DNA of 64,000 bases from an uncultured Sphingomonadaceae bacterium (GTDB taxonomy: Bacteria; Pseudomonadota; Alphaproteobacteria; Sphingomonadales; Sphingomonadaceae), in NCBI GenBank assembly GCA_947495985.1, contig CANMBD010000001.1, positions 806,001 through 870,000 on the forward strand. The letters are read 5' to 3'. How positions within the stretch are numbered: position 1 is the stretch's first letter; every line of letters begins with the position of its first letter. The notes beneath the pieces were generated by a model. The model ran no database searches. It was given only the letters and a program-made list of their open reading frames with translations, and was not told the origin of the DNA. A program made the translations under genes and the position numbers. This document shows, in pieces, positions 9,950-19,439 of the stretch.

Positions 9950-11080
9950 ATGACAGCCCCCATAAACGGATATTGCGATCCTCGCTTTGAAGCAGTCAAG
10001 ACAGCTTTCGAAACCAACTTTCGTGAACATGGTGATGTTGGCGCTTCTGTTGCGATCACGCTTGATGGTGCCTTCGTCGTAGATCTGTGGGGCGGGCATC
10101 TGGATGAAGAGCGGACAAAGCCATGGCAGGAAGACACGCTCGTCAATGTGTGGTCCAGCACCAAAACCATGGCGGCAATGTCACTGCTGCTGCTGGCGGA
10201 TCGAGGGGAGGTTGATCTCCACGCGCCCGCTGCAAAATATTGGCCGGAATTTTCGCAAGGCGGCAAGGAGGCAGTCGAAGTCCGGCATTTTCTGAGCCAC
10301 ATGGCGGGCCTGTCCGGCATGACTGAACCTGTTGAAGGCGACAGGCTTTATGATTGGGAGTGGATGACCAGTGCGCTCGCACGTCAGGAACCATGGTGGG
10401 AACCGGGCACCCAGTCCGGTTACCATGCGCTGACCCAGGGGCATCTTATTGGCGAGATCGTAAGAAGGGTGACCGGCCAATCAATTGGCAACTTCTTTCG
10501 GCAGGAAATTGCAGAACCAACAAATGCAGATTTTCATATAGGGGCAGGTGAAGAATTGGATGAGCGGATTGGCAATCTGGTTCCGCCTGAAAGTGCAGTT
10601 TCTCCCGATCCGGAAACTATCGCCGGGCGAACGTTTGCCAATCCGGCGGTTGATGCCACTGAGCCTAGAAAAAGAGAATGGCGCGCAGCCGAAATACCCG
10701 CGGCCAATGGTCAGGGAAATGCAAGGAGCATAGTTCGCGCGCAAACAGCGATGGCAAATGGCGGTACAGCATTTGGTAAAACAATTATGTCGGAAGCAGG
10801 GGCCAAGCGCATTTTTGAAAAACAGTCGGAAGGACTGGACCTGGTTCTGGGCGTTCCGCTGGTCTTTGGCATGGGCTATGGTCTGAACAGCGCCCTTTTG
10901 CCCATCAGCCCAAATCCAAATACCTGCTTCTGGGGCGGCTATGGCGGGTCATCTGTCATAGTGGATCAGGATGCCCGGCTATGCTTTTCCTATGTGATGA
11001 ACAAGATGGAAAGCGGGCTTCTGGGTGACCCGCGTGGATTTGGACTGGCAGCCGCCATGTATGCGTCGCTCCAAACTTAG
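9950..11080 (+). CDS. serine hydrolase, class C beta-lactamase/EstB esterase family
   Basis: 376 aa from ATG 9950, chosen because GGAG lies five bases upstream; the frame stays open 42 codons further 5' but without a ribosome site. The SxxK nucleophile motif is SSTK (Ser69, Lys72) and the partner tyrosine is in SGYHALTQGHLIGE (Tyr157), the Y-H-x-x-T pattern of EstB-like esterases more than of true AmpC enzymes. There is no signal peptide, so a cytoplasmic esterase or lactone hydrolase is more likely than a beta-lactamase. The substrate cannot be read from sequence. It stands alone between mazG and the nitroreductase. Confidence 0.88.
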   Translation: MTAPINGYCDPRFEAVKTAFETNFREHGDVGASVAITLDGAFVVDLWGGHLDEERTKPWQEDTLVNVWSSTKTMAAMSLLLLADRGEVDLHAPAAKYWPEFSQGGKEAVEVRHFLSHMAGLSGMTEPVEGDRLYDWEWMTSALARQEPWWEPGTQSGYHALTQGHLIGEIVRRVTGQSIGNFFRQEIAEPTNADFHIGAGEELDERIGNLVPPESAVSPDPETIAGRTFANPAVDATEPRKREWRAAEIPAANGQGNARSIVRAQTAMANGGTAFGKTIMSEAGAKRIFEKQSEGLDLVLGVPLVFGMGYGLNSALLPISPNPNTCFWGGYGGSSVIVDQDARLCFSYVMNKMESGLLGDPRGFGLAAAMYASLQT

Positions 11081-11091
11081 CGATCTACTGG

Positions 11092-11769
11092 TTAGCTGTC
11101 GAATCCGACAAAGGTAGCTGCCTCATCAACCGACTTTCGGGTTGAAACGACGCCGTTCGCCGGAAAGCTTTCGTCTGGCCAGCCAAGCGCTATGCTTTTC
11201 ATTATAACCTGATCATCAGCGATCCCGGCATGCTCACGCACGACTGGCGATTGCATGATTCCCTGACTGTTGATGACTGTCCCAAGACCGCGTGACCATG
11301 CTGCGTTCACCAGTGCAGTGGCCACTGCTCCACAGTCAAAAGGTGTGTCATCGCTTCCATTCAGAACGCGATCATAAGTGATAATGACGCACACAGGCGC
11401 ATCGAATTGACGAAACCCACGCATAACCCAATCCTGGCGCGCATCCTTGTCATCGCGCTCAATTTTCATCGCCGAAAATAACTGCTTGGCCACGCCGATT
11501 TGCCTGTCGCGATGAGGGCCCGCAAAAGCCTCACCCGTTCGAAACTCGCGTGATTGTGGCACGCCGGCCAGCATCCGTTCGGTATTGCCGTTACGAATCC
11601 GTTCCAGCGGCTCACCGGTAATCACATAGAAATTCCAGGGTTGTGTATTCATGGAAGACGGTGCGCGCATCGCCAAGCCGATGATCTCTTCTATCAGTTC
11701 CTGAGAAACGGGATCGGGCTTATATCCCCGGATGCTTCGGCGTCCGAGGACAACTTCGTCAAATTGCAT
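11092..11769 (-). CDS. nitroreductase family protein
   Basis: FMN-dependent NAD(P)H oxidoreductase of the nitroreductase fold, 225 aa. The N-terminus carries the FMN-binding RRSIRGYKPDPVS, followed by RAPSSMNTQPW, a typical nitroreductase motif; GLGTVINSQG and SIALGWPDE near the C-terminus complete the flavin site. The family reduces quinones, nitroaromatics and flavins; the natural substrate is unknown. Its 3' end faces the serine hydrolase stop 12 bases away. No operon partner. Confidence 0.9.
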   Translation of the reverse strand: MQFDEVVLGRRSIRGYKPDPVSQELIEEIIGLAMRAPSSMNTQPWNFYVITGEPLERIRNGNTERMLAGVPQSREFRTGEAFAGPHRDRQIGVAKQLFSAMKIERDDKDARQDWVMRGFRQFDAPVCVIITYDRVLNGSDDTPFDCGAVATALVNAAWSRGLGTVINSQGIMQSPVVREHAGIADDQVIMKSIALGWPDESFPANGVVSTRKSVDEAATFVGFDS

Positions 11770-11789
11770 TGCTGGCTCCGTAAGAAATA

Positions 11790-12101
11790 ATGCTGGTGGC
11801 TAGCGTAGAACAAGGAAAATGGGAAGCCCGATTACGGCTGTTTCTCAGCACTATTTTCACAATTGTAATTACTGGTATCACCCCGTGTTTGGCGGTTTCA
11901 CAACCGCGCACCATCGTCCATATGTTTCAAATGCGAGAATGCACCACAGAGCTGGAAAACTGCCAATTAGTCATCCATGCACTCGACGGGATATTGCGGG
12001 AGTTGGACGATGCGAGCCTCCACCTTGCCGCAGTAAAAATCGCCGAAGCGCGTGACATTTTGATGAAAATCAAAGGTGCAGGGGACATATCCAGCTCTTA
12101 A
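11790..12101 (+). CDS. small protein of unknown function
   Basis: Not recognised. An open frame of 103 codons begins at ATG 11790, only 20 bases from the divergent nitroreductase start. Residues 12-36 are hydrophobic and could be a signal or membrane segment; the last 55 residues are acidic and strongly helix-forming (CTTELENCQLV, LHLAAVKIAEARDIL), which looks like a real soluble helical domain. An alternative start at ATG 11922 would leave a 59-residue helical protein without the hydrophobic part. Neither start has a good ribosome site, so the gene is plausible but unproven. Confidence 0.4.
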   Translation: MLVASVEQGKWEARLRLFLSTIFTIVITGITPCLAVSQPRTIVHMFQMRECTTELENCQLVIHALDGILRELDDASLHLAAVKIAEARDILMKIKGAGDISSS

Positions 12102-12205
12102 TTGGACTCAATGAATGAGATACCGAGTTCCACTTAATTCCTCTGATCGCAACTATCAGGGTTGAAAGACGATTCAATCTACGGTTAACATACCGGCAAC
12201 AGGAT

Positions 12206-12661
12206 ATGAAAAACAGCAATCACCAAAAGCAGCAAGGGCTGAGCTCGATCGTAAGGTTACCGGAAATATTTGATCGGGACATCGGCGAAAAACTATCTGA
12301 CCAAGCGCACGAGAGCTATGTTTCCAAGCTGGCTGCCTGCCGTCAGTTTGTCGAACGCCATTTCCAGAAGAATTATGGTATCCCGGCTTATCCTGTTTGC
12401 GATATGCTTTTGGCCTTGCAGGTTTCTGATATGCGAACCGTCTCGATTGAATCCATGGCAACCGAGTTGGCGATGCCACCAAAGGTTCTGCAACGATATC
12501 TGGCCATTGCCGAAAAGCACGGATTGATCACTGTGAATGTGAATGCGGGAATCCCAGAGGTTTCTTTGGCCGCAAAAGGCGTGGATGATTTGCTCTTGAT
12601 AACCAACGCAATCTCCGAAGTAGCATTCAAACTTAGACCATTGGATTCAACAAACCGCTAG
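12206..12661 (+). CDS. predicted winged-helix DNA-binding protein, function unknown
   Basis: 151 aa. Residues about 40-125 resemble a winged-helix/MarR-like fold: VERHFQKNYGIPAYPVCDML as the helical lead, then a probable recognition region (SIESMATELAMPPKVLQRYLA), then a beta wing (HGLITVNVNAGIPEVSLAAKG). The C-terminus VDDLLLITNAI fits the helix that often ends such domains. An AGGAT sequence lies just before the ATG. I infer a small transcriptional regulator; the target is unknown. It is followed by an AT-rich inverted repeat before the convergent protease gene. Confidence 0.65.
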   Translation: MKNSNHQKQQGLSSIVRLPEIFDRDIGEKLSDQAHESYVSKLAACRQFVERHFQKNYGIPAYPVCDMLLALQVSDMRTVSIESMATELAMPPKVLQRYLAIAEKHGLITVNVNAGIPEVSLAAKGVDDLLLITNAISEVAFKLRPLDSTNR

Positions 12662-12703
12662 AAGAGGGAGTGGCTAAAGAAAAAGCCGCGTTCCTAGATC
12701 TTT

Positions 12704-12742
12704 CAATAATTGGTTGATAATATATATTATGTTAAATTATTG
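12704..12742. terminator. AT-rich inverted repeat between convergent genes
   Basis: CAATAATT at 12704 pairs with AATTATTG at 12735, and the interior contains the perfect palindrome ATAATATATATTAT, so the 39 bases can fold into one long AT-only hairpin. It lies between the stops of the predicted winged-helix gene and the convergent protease gene. It could be a weak bidirectional terminator; it lacks the GC-rich stem of a classical one. Confidence 0.35.
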
Positions 12743-13357
12743 AGCAGGCGTTGCGTTATGCGGTTCCAGGATCATCTCACGCCCCTCTACCCGCCAACTT
12801 TTCATTTCTGACAGAAAATTCATTCCCAGAACGTTGGAATCGCCAAATGCTTCCGCAACAACCACTGGAAGGTCTAATGCGGTCATTGGTCCAACCTTCA
12901 GTGATTGGATGGATCCGCGCTGTGCCTCAACAGTTCCATTGGCGGTGTTCAGATAGGTTGGAAAACCACCTTCATTAATATCGATATTGGCCGCTCGAGC
13001 CGTTTTGAGTGTCATAGCGGTCGTCGTGGCGCCGCTGTCGATCAAAAACCGGACGGGCATACCGTTTACCTCAGCATCAGCCCAGTAATGGCCATCTACC
13101 GATCGCCGTATTTTTAACGTCCCGCCGACCACTTGCTGTTCGTTCGCGCCGGTGAGCTCACCGGTTACTTTGTTCCACACACCGACTATTTCACTCTGAT
13201 AAGAAAATGCGACGATGAATATCGCGAATATCGCGACCCAGCTCAAAGCCGTCCGAACAATCTCGCCTAGGCCGATACGGCGCGAAAAAAGCGCGCTGGC
13301 AACCAGCACCAAAGCGCCAATCGCAAAAACAAGATTGATATTCTGATCTTCGGTCAC
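12737..13357 (-). CDS. membrane-anchored retropepsin-like aspartic protease
   Basis: 206 aa. Two hydrophobic segments (about 8-24 and 33-52) anchor it in the inner membrane; the rest is a single retropepsin-type domain with the catalytic FLIDSGATTTAMT (about 104-116), followed by the flap-like strands and the hydrophobic-hydrophobic-G turn SNVLGMNFL. This matches the 'clan AA aspartic protease, TIGR02281' family common in alphaproteobacteria. Like retroviral proteases it must dimerise to be active. The domain probably faces the periplasm. The target is unknown. It starts two bases from the end of the hydrolase gene upstream, so the two are likely cotranscribed. Confidence 0.85.
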   Translation of the reverse strand: MTEDQNINLVFAIGALVLVASALFSRRIGLGEIVRTALSWVAIFAIFIVAFSYQSEIVGVWNKVTGELTGANEQQVVGGTLKIRRSVDGHYWADAEVNGMPVRFLIDSGATTTAMTLKTARAANIDINEGGFPTYLNTANGTVEAQRGSIQSLKVGPMTALDLPVVVAEAFGDSNVLGMNFLSEMKSWRVEGREMILEPHNATPAQ

Positions 13358-13359
13358 GT

Positions 13360-14124
13360 CTAAATCTCTATCACAAATCCATCATAGGCGGGCTGGATAT
13401 CTTTCGGTAATGTAGCGCAGAGATGGTTATAATCCATCGATTTGTCCATATGCGTCAGCAGGCTTAACCGCGGCGTTACGGCCTTTATCAGGTCCCGAGT
13501 CATGTCGAGATGCGCGTGGGTCGGATGCGGCTTTTCACGCAGCGCATCAACTACGAATATATCGCAGGCTTTGAATAATTTCTTCATATCTTCAGTAACT
13601 TCACCGAAGTCCGTAGCATAGCATATCGCCTTTCCACCATATTCAAAACGCAGTCCGGCGGACGTAATGCCGCCATGAGGCTGATCTACGCATTTGACGG
13701 TTATATCGCCAATTTCCATGTCTGTTACGAGTGATCGAGCGTCGCAGATTGACGGATAATATTTATGGCCATCAAAAGCGTAAGCGAAACGCTGTTTCAG
13801 GCTTTCCAGCGCAAAAGGCCGTGCATAGGCCGGTATCGGCTCCCGTTTTCTGTGAAAGACCTGCCGTAAGTCATCAATACCATGGCAATGATCTGCATGA
13901 TCGTGGGTCCAGATAACGTTGTCGATATAATCAATGTCGCAGGCCAAAAACTGCGTGCGGAGATCCGGCGATGTGTCGACCAATATCCGTGTGGTCGGGC
14001 TTTCGACAATGATCGACACCCTGCTCCGCCGGTTTTTGGACTCATTCGGATCGCAATCACCCCAATCATTTCCGATTCTGGGAACTCCAGAGGATGTTCC
14101 GCAACCCAGAATGGTGAGTTTCAT
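13360..14124 (-). CDS. metallo-beta-lactamase fold phosphodiesterase, PhnP-like
   Basis: 254 aa from ATG 14124, where the conserved LGCGTSSGVPRIG begins immediately; upstream codons are open but unlike the family. The metal site is HDHADHCHG, with later histidines in QPHGG and THAHLDM. PhnP-type enzymes hydrolyse cyclic phosphodiesters such as cyclic ribose phosphate; no phn genes are nearby, so the real substrate may differ. It belongs to a long same-strand run (tatD, metG, holB, tmk), 20 bases after tatD. Confidence 0.88.
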   Translation of the reverse strand: MKLTILGCGTSSGVPRIGNDWGDCDPNESKNRRSRVSIIVESPTTRILVDTSPDLRTQFLACDIDYIDNVIWTHDHADHCHGIDDLRQVFHRKREPIPAYARPFALESLKQRFAYAFDGHKYYPSICDARSLVTDMEIGDITVKCVDQPHGGITSAGLRFEYGGKAICYATDFGEVTEDMKKLFKACDIFVVDALREKPHPTHAHLDMTRDLIKAVTPRLSLLTHMDKSMDYNHLCATLPKDIQPAYDGFVIEI

Positions 14125-14144
14125 TGCGGGGTTTTGGGTCAAAA

Positions 14145-14921
14145 TCAGGGACGCGCTTTGTTGAACAGACGGTAGAAATTTTCTGCTGTTGTTTCGCAAA
14201 GTTCAGAATAATCCTCACCGCGCAGCTGAGCAAGAAACTTGGCAGTATCGGCCACAAAAGCCGGTTCTCCGGTCTTTCCACGATGCGGTACGGGGGCAAG
14301 AAACGGGGCGTCGGTTTCGACCAACAGTCGGTCGATCGGCAATTTTGCCGCTGTTGCTTGCAAATCCTTGGCATTCTTGAACGTGACGATGCCTGAGATG
14401 GAAATATAAAGACCTAAATCCAAAGCTTTATGAGCAAAATCTTCGCTGGCGGTGAAGCAGTGGATGACGCCCGTATAAGCGCCCTGCTCCATTTCTTCGG
14501 CCATGATTGTCGCGGTATCGTCCTCGGCATCCCGGGTATGCACGATTATTGGCAAGCCAGTTTCGCGTGCTGCATGAATATGCGTGCGAAAGCTCTGTCG
14601 CTGGCGATCGCGGTCGCTATGGTCGTAATAATAATCAAGGCCCGTTTCACCGATGGCTATGACGCGCTCATGCTCTGCTTCTTTGACCAGTTTCGCCAGG
14701 TCAATATCGGGATGCGCGTCGGCTTCATGAGGATGAATACCAATGCTTGACCAAACGTCGCTTTCGCGTTCTGCCGTCGCTACAATATCGAGCCATTCGC
14801 TCTCGCGGGTCGAGATGTTGAGCATCGCGGTAACGCCGCTTTCGCGCGCGCGATCCAGTACAGCGCCCTGCTCTTCGATCAGACCCTTATAATTGAGATG
14901 GCAGTGGCTATCGACGAGCAT
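14145..14921 (-). CDS. tatD: TatD-family metal-dependent hydrolase (YcfH type)
   Basis: 258 aa TIM-barrel deoxyribonuclease/hydrolase. Metal ligands are visible in DSHCHL at the N-terminus, GETGLDYYY (Glu), HTRDAEDD and HCFTAS, and in ETDAP near the C-terminus. I favour ATG 14921: GGGAAGG stands six bases upstream. A GTG at 14927 that overlaps the metG stop is the alternative. The position next to metG, holB and tmk mirrors the tmk-holB-ycfH grouping in enterobacteria. Confidence 0.92.
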   Translation of the reverse strand: MLVDSHCHLNYKGLIEEQGAVLDRARESGVTAMLNISTRESEWLDIVATAERESDVWSSIGIHPHEADAHPDIDLAKLVKEAEHERVIAIGETGLDYYYDHSDRDRQRQSFRTHIHAARETGLPIIVHTRDAEDDTATIMAEEMEQGAYTGVIHCFTASEDFAHKALDLGLYISISGIVTFKNAKDLQATAAKLPIDRLLVETDAPFLAPVPHRGKTGEPAFVADTAKFLAQLRGEDYSELCETTAENFYRLFNKARP

Positions 14922-14923
14922 AG

Positions 14924-16498
14924 TCACCCTTCCCCATCGGCTGCGGGCATGTCCAGACGCGGGAAAATGCCGCTGGGTTGCGGTAGCGTCAGGCCAGGGT
15001 TGATGGCCTTTGTCAGATGCTCAAACGCCCGCTCATCATCGCTTTGGGCCAGAAGGTCGAGCATTTTGTCACAACTTTCCGGGATGACCCAGCGCAGCAT
15101 GATCGCCAGTTGGCGAATGGATTCTGCGGTATAATAAAGCACAGTGTCAGCCCGCGCCGGATCGGTCTTTCGCAAAGCCCAAGGCGCCTGATCAGCAAAA
15201 TACTGATTAGTCGCACTCAACCGTTCCCGCAGCAGATCAATGGCCGCATGGATAGGAAATTCGCCGTTCTCCATCAGTGCGGTCATATCGGTGAAACAAG
15301 CTTTCAAATCGCTGATAAGTTGCTCTTCTGCCTGAGTTTTTGGTCCCGCTTCAGGGACATTGCCATCACAATTTTTTGCTATCATGGACAGGCTGCGTTG
15401 GGCGAGGTTGCCAAAATTATTCGCAAGATCGGCATTGGTCTTGGTTACGATCATTTCCGCAGAATAGCTGCCATCCTTGCCGAAAATGACCTCGGACAGC
15501 AGGAAATAGCGCAGTTGATCGACACCGAATGCATCGGCCAAAGCAATAGGGTCGACCACATTGCCAACCGATTTTGACATTTTCTGCCCGCGATTGAGCA
15601 GGAAACCATGGCCGAATACCTGCTTGGGAAGCGGCAAATTTGCGCTCATCAAAAAGGCGGGCCAGTAAATGGTGTGGAAGCGCACGATATCCTTGCCGAT
15701 AATATGTGCAATATCTCCGCCCTCGGTCCAGTATTTTGGATAAAGGTCTGTTTTCTCGGGATATCCCAGGCCGGTGAGATAGTTGGTCAGGGCGTCGACC
15801 CAGACATACATCACATGATTTTCACTGCCTGGAACTTTCACACCCCAGTCAAAACTGGTGCGTGAAATGGACAGGTCATTGAGGCCGCCTTCGACAAATT
15901 TGATCATCTCGTTGCGGCGGCTGTCCGGTTTCAGAAATCCCGGATTTTCGTTGAAGAGTTTTAACAACGGTTCCTGATATCTGGACAGACGGAAAAACCA
16001 GCTTTCCTCAACCGTCCATTCCACCGGCGTGCCTTGTGGCGACAGCTTTTCCTTTGTGCCGCCCTCACCTTCGGCTTCAATCAGCTCGTCTTCGTCATAA
16101 TAAGCTTCGTCACGAACCGAATACCAGCCTTCATATTTATCGAGATACAGGTCGCCATTGGTTTCCATGGCCTGCCAGATGGCCTGACTGGCCTTGTGAT
16201 GATCCGCTTCCGTGGTACGAATGAAACGATCATAAGAAACATTAAGTTTGTCGCACATCACTATGAATTGATTCGCCATTTCATTGGCGAGTTCCTGGGG
16301 AGCGACACCTTTTGCGGCAGCCGCCTGTGCCATTTTCAGGCCATGCTCGTCCGTGCCGGTCTGAAAGCGGACATCACGGCCCGACAGTCGCTGAAAGCGC
16401 GCAATGGCATCGGTTGCGATGGCTTCATAGGCGTGGCCAATATGCGGCGGGCCGTTGGGATAGCTGATCGCCGTCGTGATATAAAATGGATCGGACAT
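14924..16498 (-). CDS. metG: methionyl-tRNA synthetase
   Basis: Charges tRNA-Met, 524 aa from ATG 16498 ([16 protein letters not shown]), chosen because this is where family similarity begins. HIGH motif is [14 protein letters not shown] motif is [11 protein letters not shown]. The connective region carries no zinc-binding cysteine pairs, so this is the shorter MetG2 type without the zinc knuckle, and no C-terminal dimerisation domain is present. The stop codon is followed directly by tatD. Confidence 0.95.
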   Translation of the reverse strand: MSDPFYITTAISYPNGPPHIGHAYEAIATDAIARFQRLSGRDVRFQTGTDEHGLKMAQAAAAKGVAPQELANEMANQFIVMCDKLNVSYDRFIRTTEADHHKASQAIWQAMETNGDLYLDKYEGWYSVRDEAYYDEDELIEAEGEGGTKEKLSPQGTPVEWTVEESWFFRLSRYQEPLLKLFNENPGFLKPDSRRNEMIKFVEGGLNDLSISRTSFDWGVKVPGSENHVMYVWVDALTNYLTGLGYPEKTDLYPKYWTEGGDIAHIIGKDIVRFHTIYWPAFLMSANLPLPKQVFGHGFLLNRGQKMSKSVGNVVDPIALADAFGVDQLRYFLLSEVIFGKDGSYSAEMIVTKTNADLANNFGNLAQRSLSMIAKNCDGNVPEAGPKTQAEEQLISDLKACFTDMTALMENGEFPIHAAIDLLRERLSATNQYFADQAPWALRKTDPARADTVLYYTAESIRQLAIMLRWVIPESCDKMLDLLAQSDDERAFEHLTKAINPGLTLPQPSGIFPRLDMPAADGEG

Positions 16499-16570
16499 GA
16501 ATTGCTTTCTTGTATCCCTTCCCAAAATCCGGCTCGAATCCTGACAGGGCCTGACGTCTATCGTTTCTCT

Positions 16571-17599
16571 TTATGCGCGCTCATCGCGTTGGGCAAGCGA
16601 TCCCATCAGGCTGCCGAGGCGAAATATAACCGCCTGGTTATCCAGCGCTTTGGGAGAGGCCATCGCCGCGAGATTGCTGGCTTCGCGCCAGAGCTCGATC
16701 GCATTGCCACTGGGCTTGTTACCGGTGGATTTTATATGCTGGGCCATCAGGCTGGGCGCGCGGGCCAGAAAGGCCTGATATCGCGGCGTTGCGGCCTTGA
16801 GTGACAATTTGCGTGCCAGATCATTCTTGATCTGATTGCTTTTGTCCCCGGTGCGCATGATATCGCGGGCGAGATTTTCGAGTTCCGCCAGTCCGGCATC
16901 CACATATTGTAAAGAGCGTCCCGGCGATCCTTCCCCTGCTGCGACCAGTGCGTTTAATTCCGCCTCGTCCAGCTCGGGTGCTGTGCTGGATAGCACCTGT
17001 CGCATCTGGTCATCATCCAATGGATCAAAGCGCAATATTTGGCAGCGCGACCGGATGGTCGGCAATAGCCGTTCCGGAGCATGGCTCACCAGCAGGAAAA
17101 CTGTATCCTTGGGCGGTTCTTCAAGATTCTTGAGCAGCGCGTTGGCGCCGCCGCGTTCGAGATCATCAATCGCGTCAATTACGACTACCCGATAGGTCGA
17201 TATCGAAGCCTGCGTGGCGAATAATGACTGCAGGTCCCGGATTTGCGCGATCGAGATATTGCGCTTGAGTTCATGCTCTTCCAGCGAATCCACACCTTCT
17301 TCCCGAGCTTTTTTCTCTTCCTTGTCGGTTTTGCCGCCCCGCTGGACAAGCCGGAAGTCCGGATGACTTCGGGCGGCAAGCAGTTTCGCACCCTGGCTCT
17401 CATCATCCAGATCAAATCCGGCGCCCTGTGCCGACCGCCGGATGTCTGAATCCAGTAAAAACTGCGCTGCCTGTTTGGCAAATCCTGCTTTGCCCAGACC
17501 TTTGGGGCCGGCCAATATCCATGCGTGATGCAGGGTGCCCTTGTCAAAAGACTGCCGGAAGATGCGCTGTGCCTTGTCATGCCCGATGAATGACGTCAT
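16571..17599 (-). CDS. holB: DNA polymerase III subunit delta'
   Basis: Clamp-loader subunit, 342 aa. The N-terminal AAA+ domain has a P-loop-like GPKGLGKAGFA and the SRC motif TIRSRCQILRF. The zinc-module cysteines seen in E. coli delta' are absent. Residues 95-115 are an unusual run of charged residues (KTDKEEKKAREEG). It follows tmk by four bases, the widespread tmk-holB pair. Confidence 0.92.
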   Translation of the reverse strand: MTSFIGHDKAQRIFRQSFDKGTLHHAWILAGPKGLGKAGFAKQAAQFLLDSDIRRSAQGAGFDLDDESQGAKLLAARSHPDFRLVQRGGKTDKEEKKAREEGVDSLEEHELKRNISIAQIRDLQSLFATQASISTYRVVVIDAIDDLERGGANALLKNLEEPPKDTVFLLVSHAPERLLPTIRSRCQILRFDPLDDDQMRQVLSSTAPELDEAELNALVAAGEGSPGRSLQYVDAGLAELENLARDIMRTGDKSNQIKNDLARKLSLKAATPRYQAFLARAPSLMAQHIKSTGNKPSGNAIELWREASNLAAMASPKALDNQAVIFRLGSLMGSLAQRDERA

Positions 17600-17603
17600 G
17601 CCG

Positions 17604-18230
17604 TCAACCTATCAGGTCGGTCAGGTTTTGCAGCAAATTTGCTGTTACATCCTCTGGTGATTGCGATGCATCGACCAATTTTACCCGATCTGGTTCTTCG
17701 TCGGCATATTGCCGGAATTTGGCCATGACCGATCGATGATAGTCGCTGTCACGGCCACCTATGCGATCGCTGTCCCCGCGGTCCCGGGCGTCGGCACGGC
17801 GTGCGGCGACTTCTTCAGGCAAATCGAGGATGAAAGTGCGATCAGGCATCAGGTTTTCGCTGCCGACACTGTGCAAAGCCATGATATCCTCATCGCTCAA
17901 TAGTCCGCTGACGCTCTGGTAAGCGCGGCTGCTGTCGACAAACCGGTCGCTGATAACCCATTCACCGCGCTCCAGTGCCGGTTTGATCAGTGAACCACAA
18001 TGTTCGGACCTTGCCGCAGCAAATAGCAGCGCCTCGGTCCGCATATTCCATTTTTCATCATGGCCGCTTAGCAGAAGCTCGCGAATGACCTCTGCACCCG
18101 GCGTACCACCTGGTTCGCGAGTCAGATGGACTTTAAGTCCCCGGCCTTCAAGAGCGGTAGCCAATGCCTTGGCCTGTGTGGACTTACCAGTCCCCTCCCC
18201 GCCTTCCAGACTGATAAAGCGTCCGGTCAC
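17604..18230 (-). CDS. tmk: thymidylate kinase
   Basis: Phosphorylates dTMP to dTDP, 208 aa, the normal size. P-loop LEGGEGTGKSTQ at residues 8-19, the DR(F/Y) motif ISDRFVDSS, and the lid region RRADARDRGDSDRIG. Its start overlaps the stop of the D,D-carboxypeptidase gene by four bases, so cell-wall and DNA-replication genes are transcribed as one unit here. Confidence 0.95.
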   Translation of the reverse strand: MTGRFISLEGGEGTGKSTQAKALATALEGRGLKVHLTREPGGTPGAEVIRELLLSGHDEKWNMRTEALLFAAARSEHCGSLIKPALERGEWVISDRFVDSSRAYQSVSGLLSDEDIMALHSVGSENLMPDRTFILDLPEEVAARRADARDRGDSDRIGGRDSDYHRSVMAKFRQYADEEPDRVKLVDASQSPEDVTANLLQNLTDLIG

Positions 18231-19387
18231 GCGAAACCCAGCAAGGATTTAAGTCCAGCCCAGACCCGGTCAAAGAAACCAGCTTCCTCAACCGCCTCTG
18301 CTGCGACCAAAGGCATAGATTGGGTACCTGCATCATCAGTGGACACAAGCAGGGTCGCGATCTGCTGCCCTGCCGCGATCGGTGCCTTGATTGGGCCATT
18401 ATAGCGCACTTTCATGGAGAGCTGTCCGTCAGAACCCTTTGGCAGTGTGGCAAACAAGTCTTTGGGCGCAACCAGATCAACAGAAGAACTATCGCCCAGC
18501 TGGACTTCCGCCGTTTGAACCTTTGTGCCCTTTTTAAACAGGTTTTTGGTTTCCCAGGCGTTGAAGCCCCAGTTCATGAATTTTACCGATTCATTGCTGC
18601 GTCCGCTATAGCTGTCCAGTCCGGCCAGCACGGAGACAATACGGCGGCCCTTTTGTTCGGCAGAACCCGTAAAACCAAAGCCAGCCTCTTCAGTATGTCC
18701 GGTTTTCAAACCGTCGGCACCGTCGATTTTGCCGAGCAGAGGATTACGATTGGGTTGAGTAATCGGCTCGCCACTGTTGGTTTTGCCCCAAGTGAACTCG
18801 GTCAGTCCGAAGAAATCCTTATAGAGCTTTGGAAAATCAGCAGAAAGCCGGGTTCCCAAAATACCAAGATCGCGCGCGGTTACCAGGGTTTTGCCTTCGT
18901 CCGGCCATCCTGTGCTATTCCCAAAGCGGCTGTTTTTCATGCCAATGCGCTTGGCGGTTTTGGTCATCAGAACCGCGAAATTTTCTTCCGTACCACCAAT
19001 GGCTTCGGCCAAAACGACACTGGCATCATTACCGGATAGTGTGACGACGCCGTGCAACAGGTCTTTGACCGTTGGTTCGTCATTGACGCCGAGAAACATC
19101 GTGGAGCCCTGCCCGGTCCATTTTTGCCAAGTTGCCCGCTGGATTTTCACTTTCTGGTCGAGGGTCAGCTTGCCTTTTTCAATCTGGTCAAAAGCAACAT
19201 AGACGGTCATCATCTTCGCCATCGATGCTGGCGGAATTTGCTTGTCCGCGTTTTTTTCAAACAGGATCGCGCCGGATGACAGGTCTGTCATATAGGCAAT
19301 CGGTGCGTCGGTTTCATAGACTGGTGCCGCAAGGACAGCAGAGGAAATGGCGAGTAGCGGCAGTGACGCCCAAAAAGTCCTGTTCAT
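18227..19387 (-). CDS. dacC: D-alanyl-D-alanine carboxypeptidase (penicillin-binding protein 5/6 type)
   Basis: Trims the terminal D-Ala from peptidoglycan stem peptides in the periplasm. 386 aa with a signal peptide (residues 1-20, cut after AVLA). Active-site motifs: SxxK in PPASMAKMM (Ser55, Lys58), SGN in LSGNDASVV, KTG in GLKTGHTEE. The C-terminal beta domain and a final amphipathic helix (FFDRVWAGLKSLLGF) for membrane attachment are present. Next gene upstream is rlpA. Confidence 0.94.
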   Translation of the reverse strand: MNRTFWASLPLLAISSAVLAAPVYETDAPIAYMTDLSSGAILFEKNADKQIPPASMAKMMTVYVAFDQIEKGKLTLDQKVKIQRATWQKWTGQGSTMFLGVNDEPTVKDLLHGVVTLSGNDASVVLAEAIGGTEENFAVLMTKTAKRIGMKNSRFGNSTGWPDEGKTLVTARDLGILGTRLSADFPKLYKDFFGLTEFTWGKTNSGEPITQPNRNPLLGKIDGADGLKTGHTEEAGFGFTGSAEQKGRRIVSVLAGLDSYSGRSNESVKFMNWGFNAWETKNLFKKGTKVQTAEVQLGDSSSVDLVAPKDLFATLPKGSDGQLSMKVRYNGPIKAPIAAGQQIATLLVSTDDAGTQSMPLVAAEAVEEAGFFDRVWAGLKSLLGFA

Positions 19388-19439
19388 TAAATTCCCGGTT
19401 CCAGATCAGATGTTAGCAATTGGACCTGCACACCGGATT

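Noticed and set aside
9950..11080. Antibiotic resistance beta-lactamase
   Set aside because: SxxK and Tyr motifs match EstB-like esterases, and there is no signal peptide, as a periplasmic beta-lactamase would need.
16034..16804. Open frame of 256 codons on the plus strand
   Set aside because: Spans antisense of metG and holB; no ribosome site or family match.
18320..19039. Open frame of 239 codons on the plus strand
   Set aside because: Antisense of the D,D-carboxypeptidase gene.
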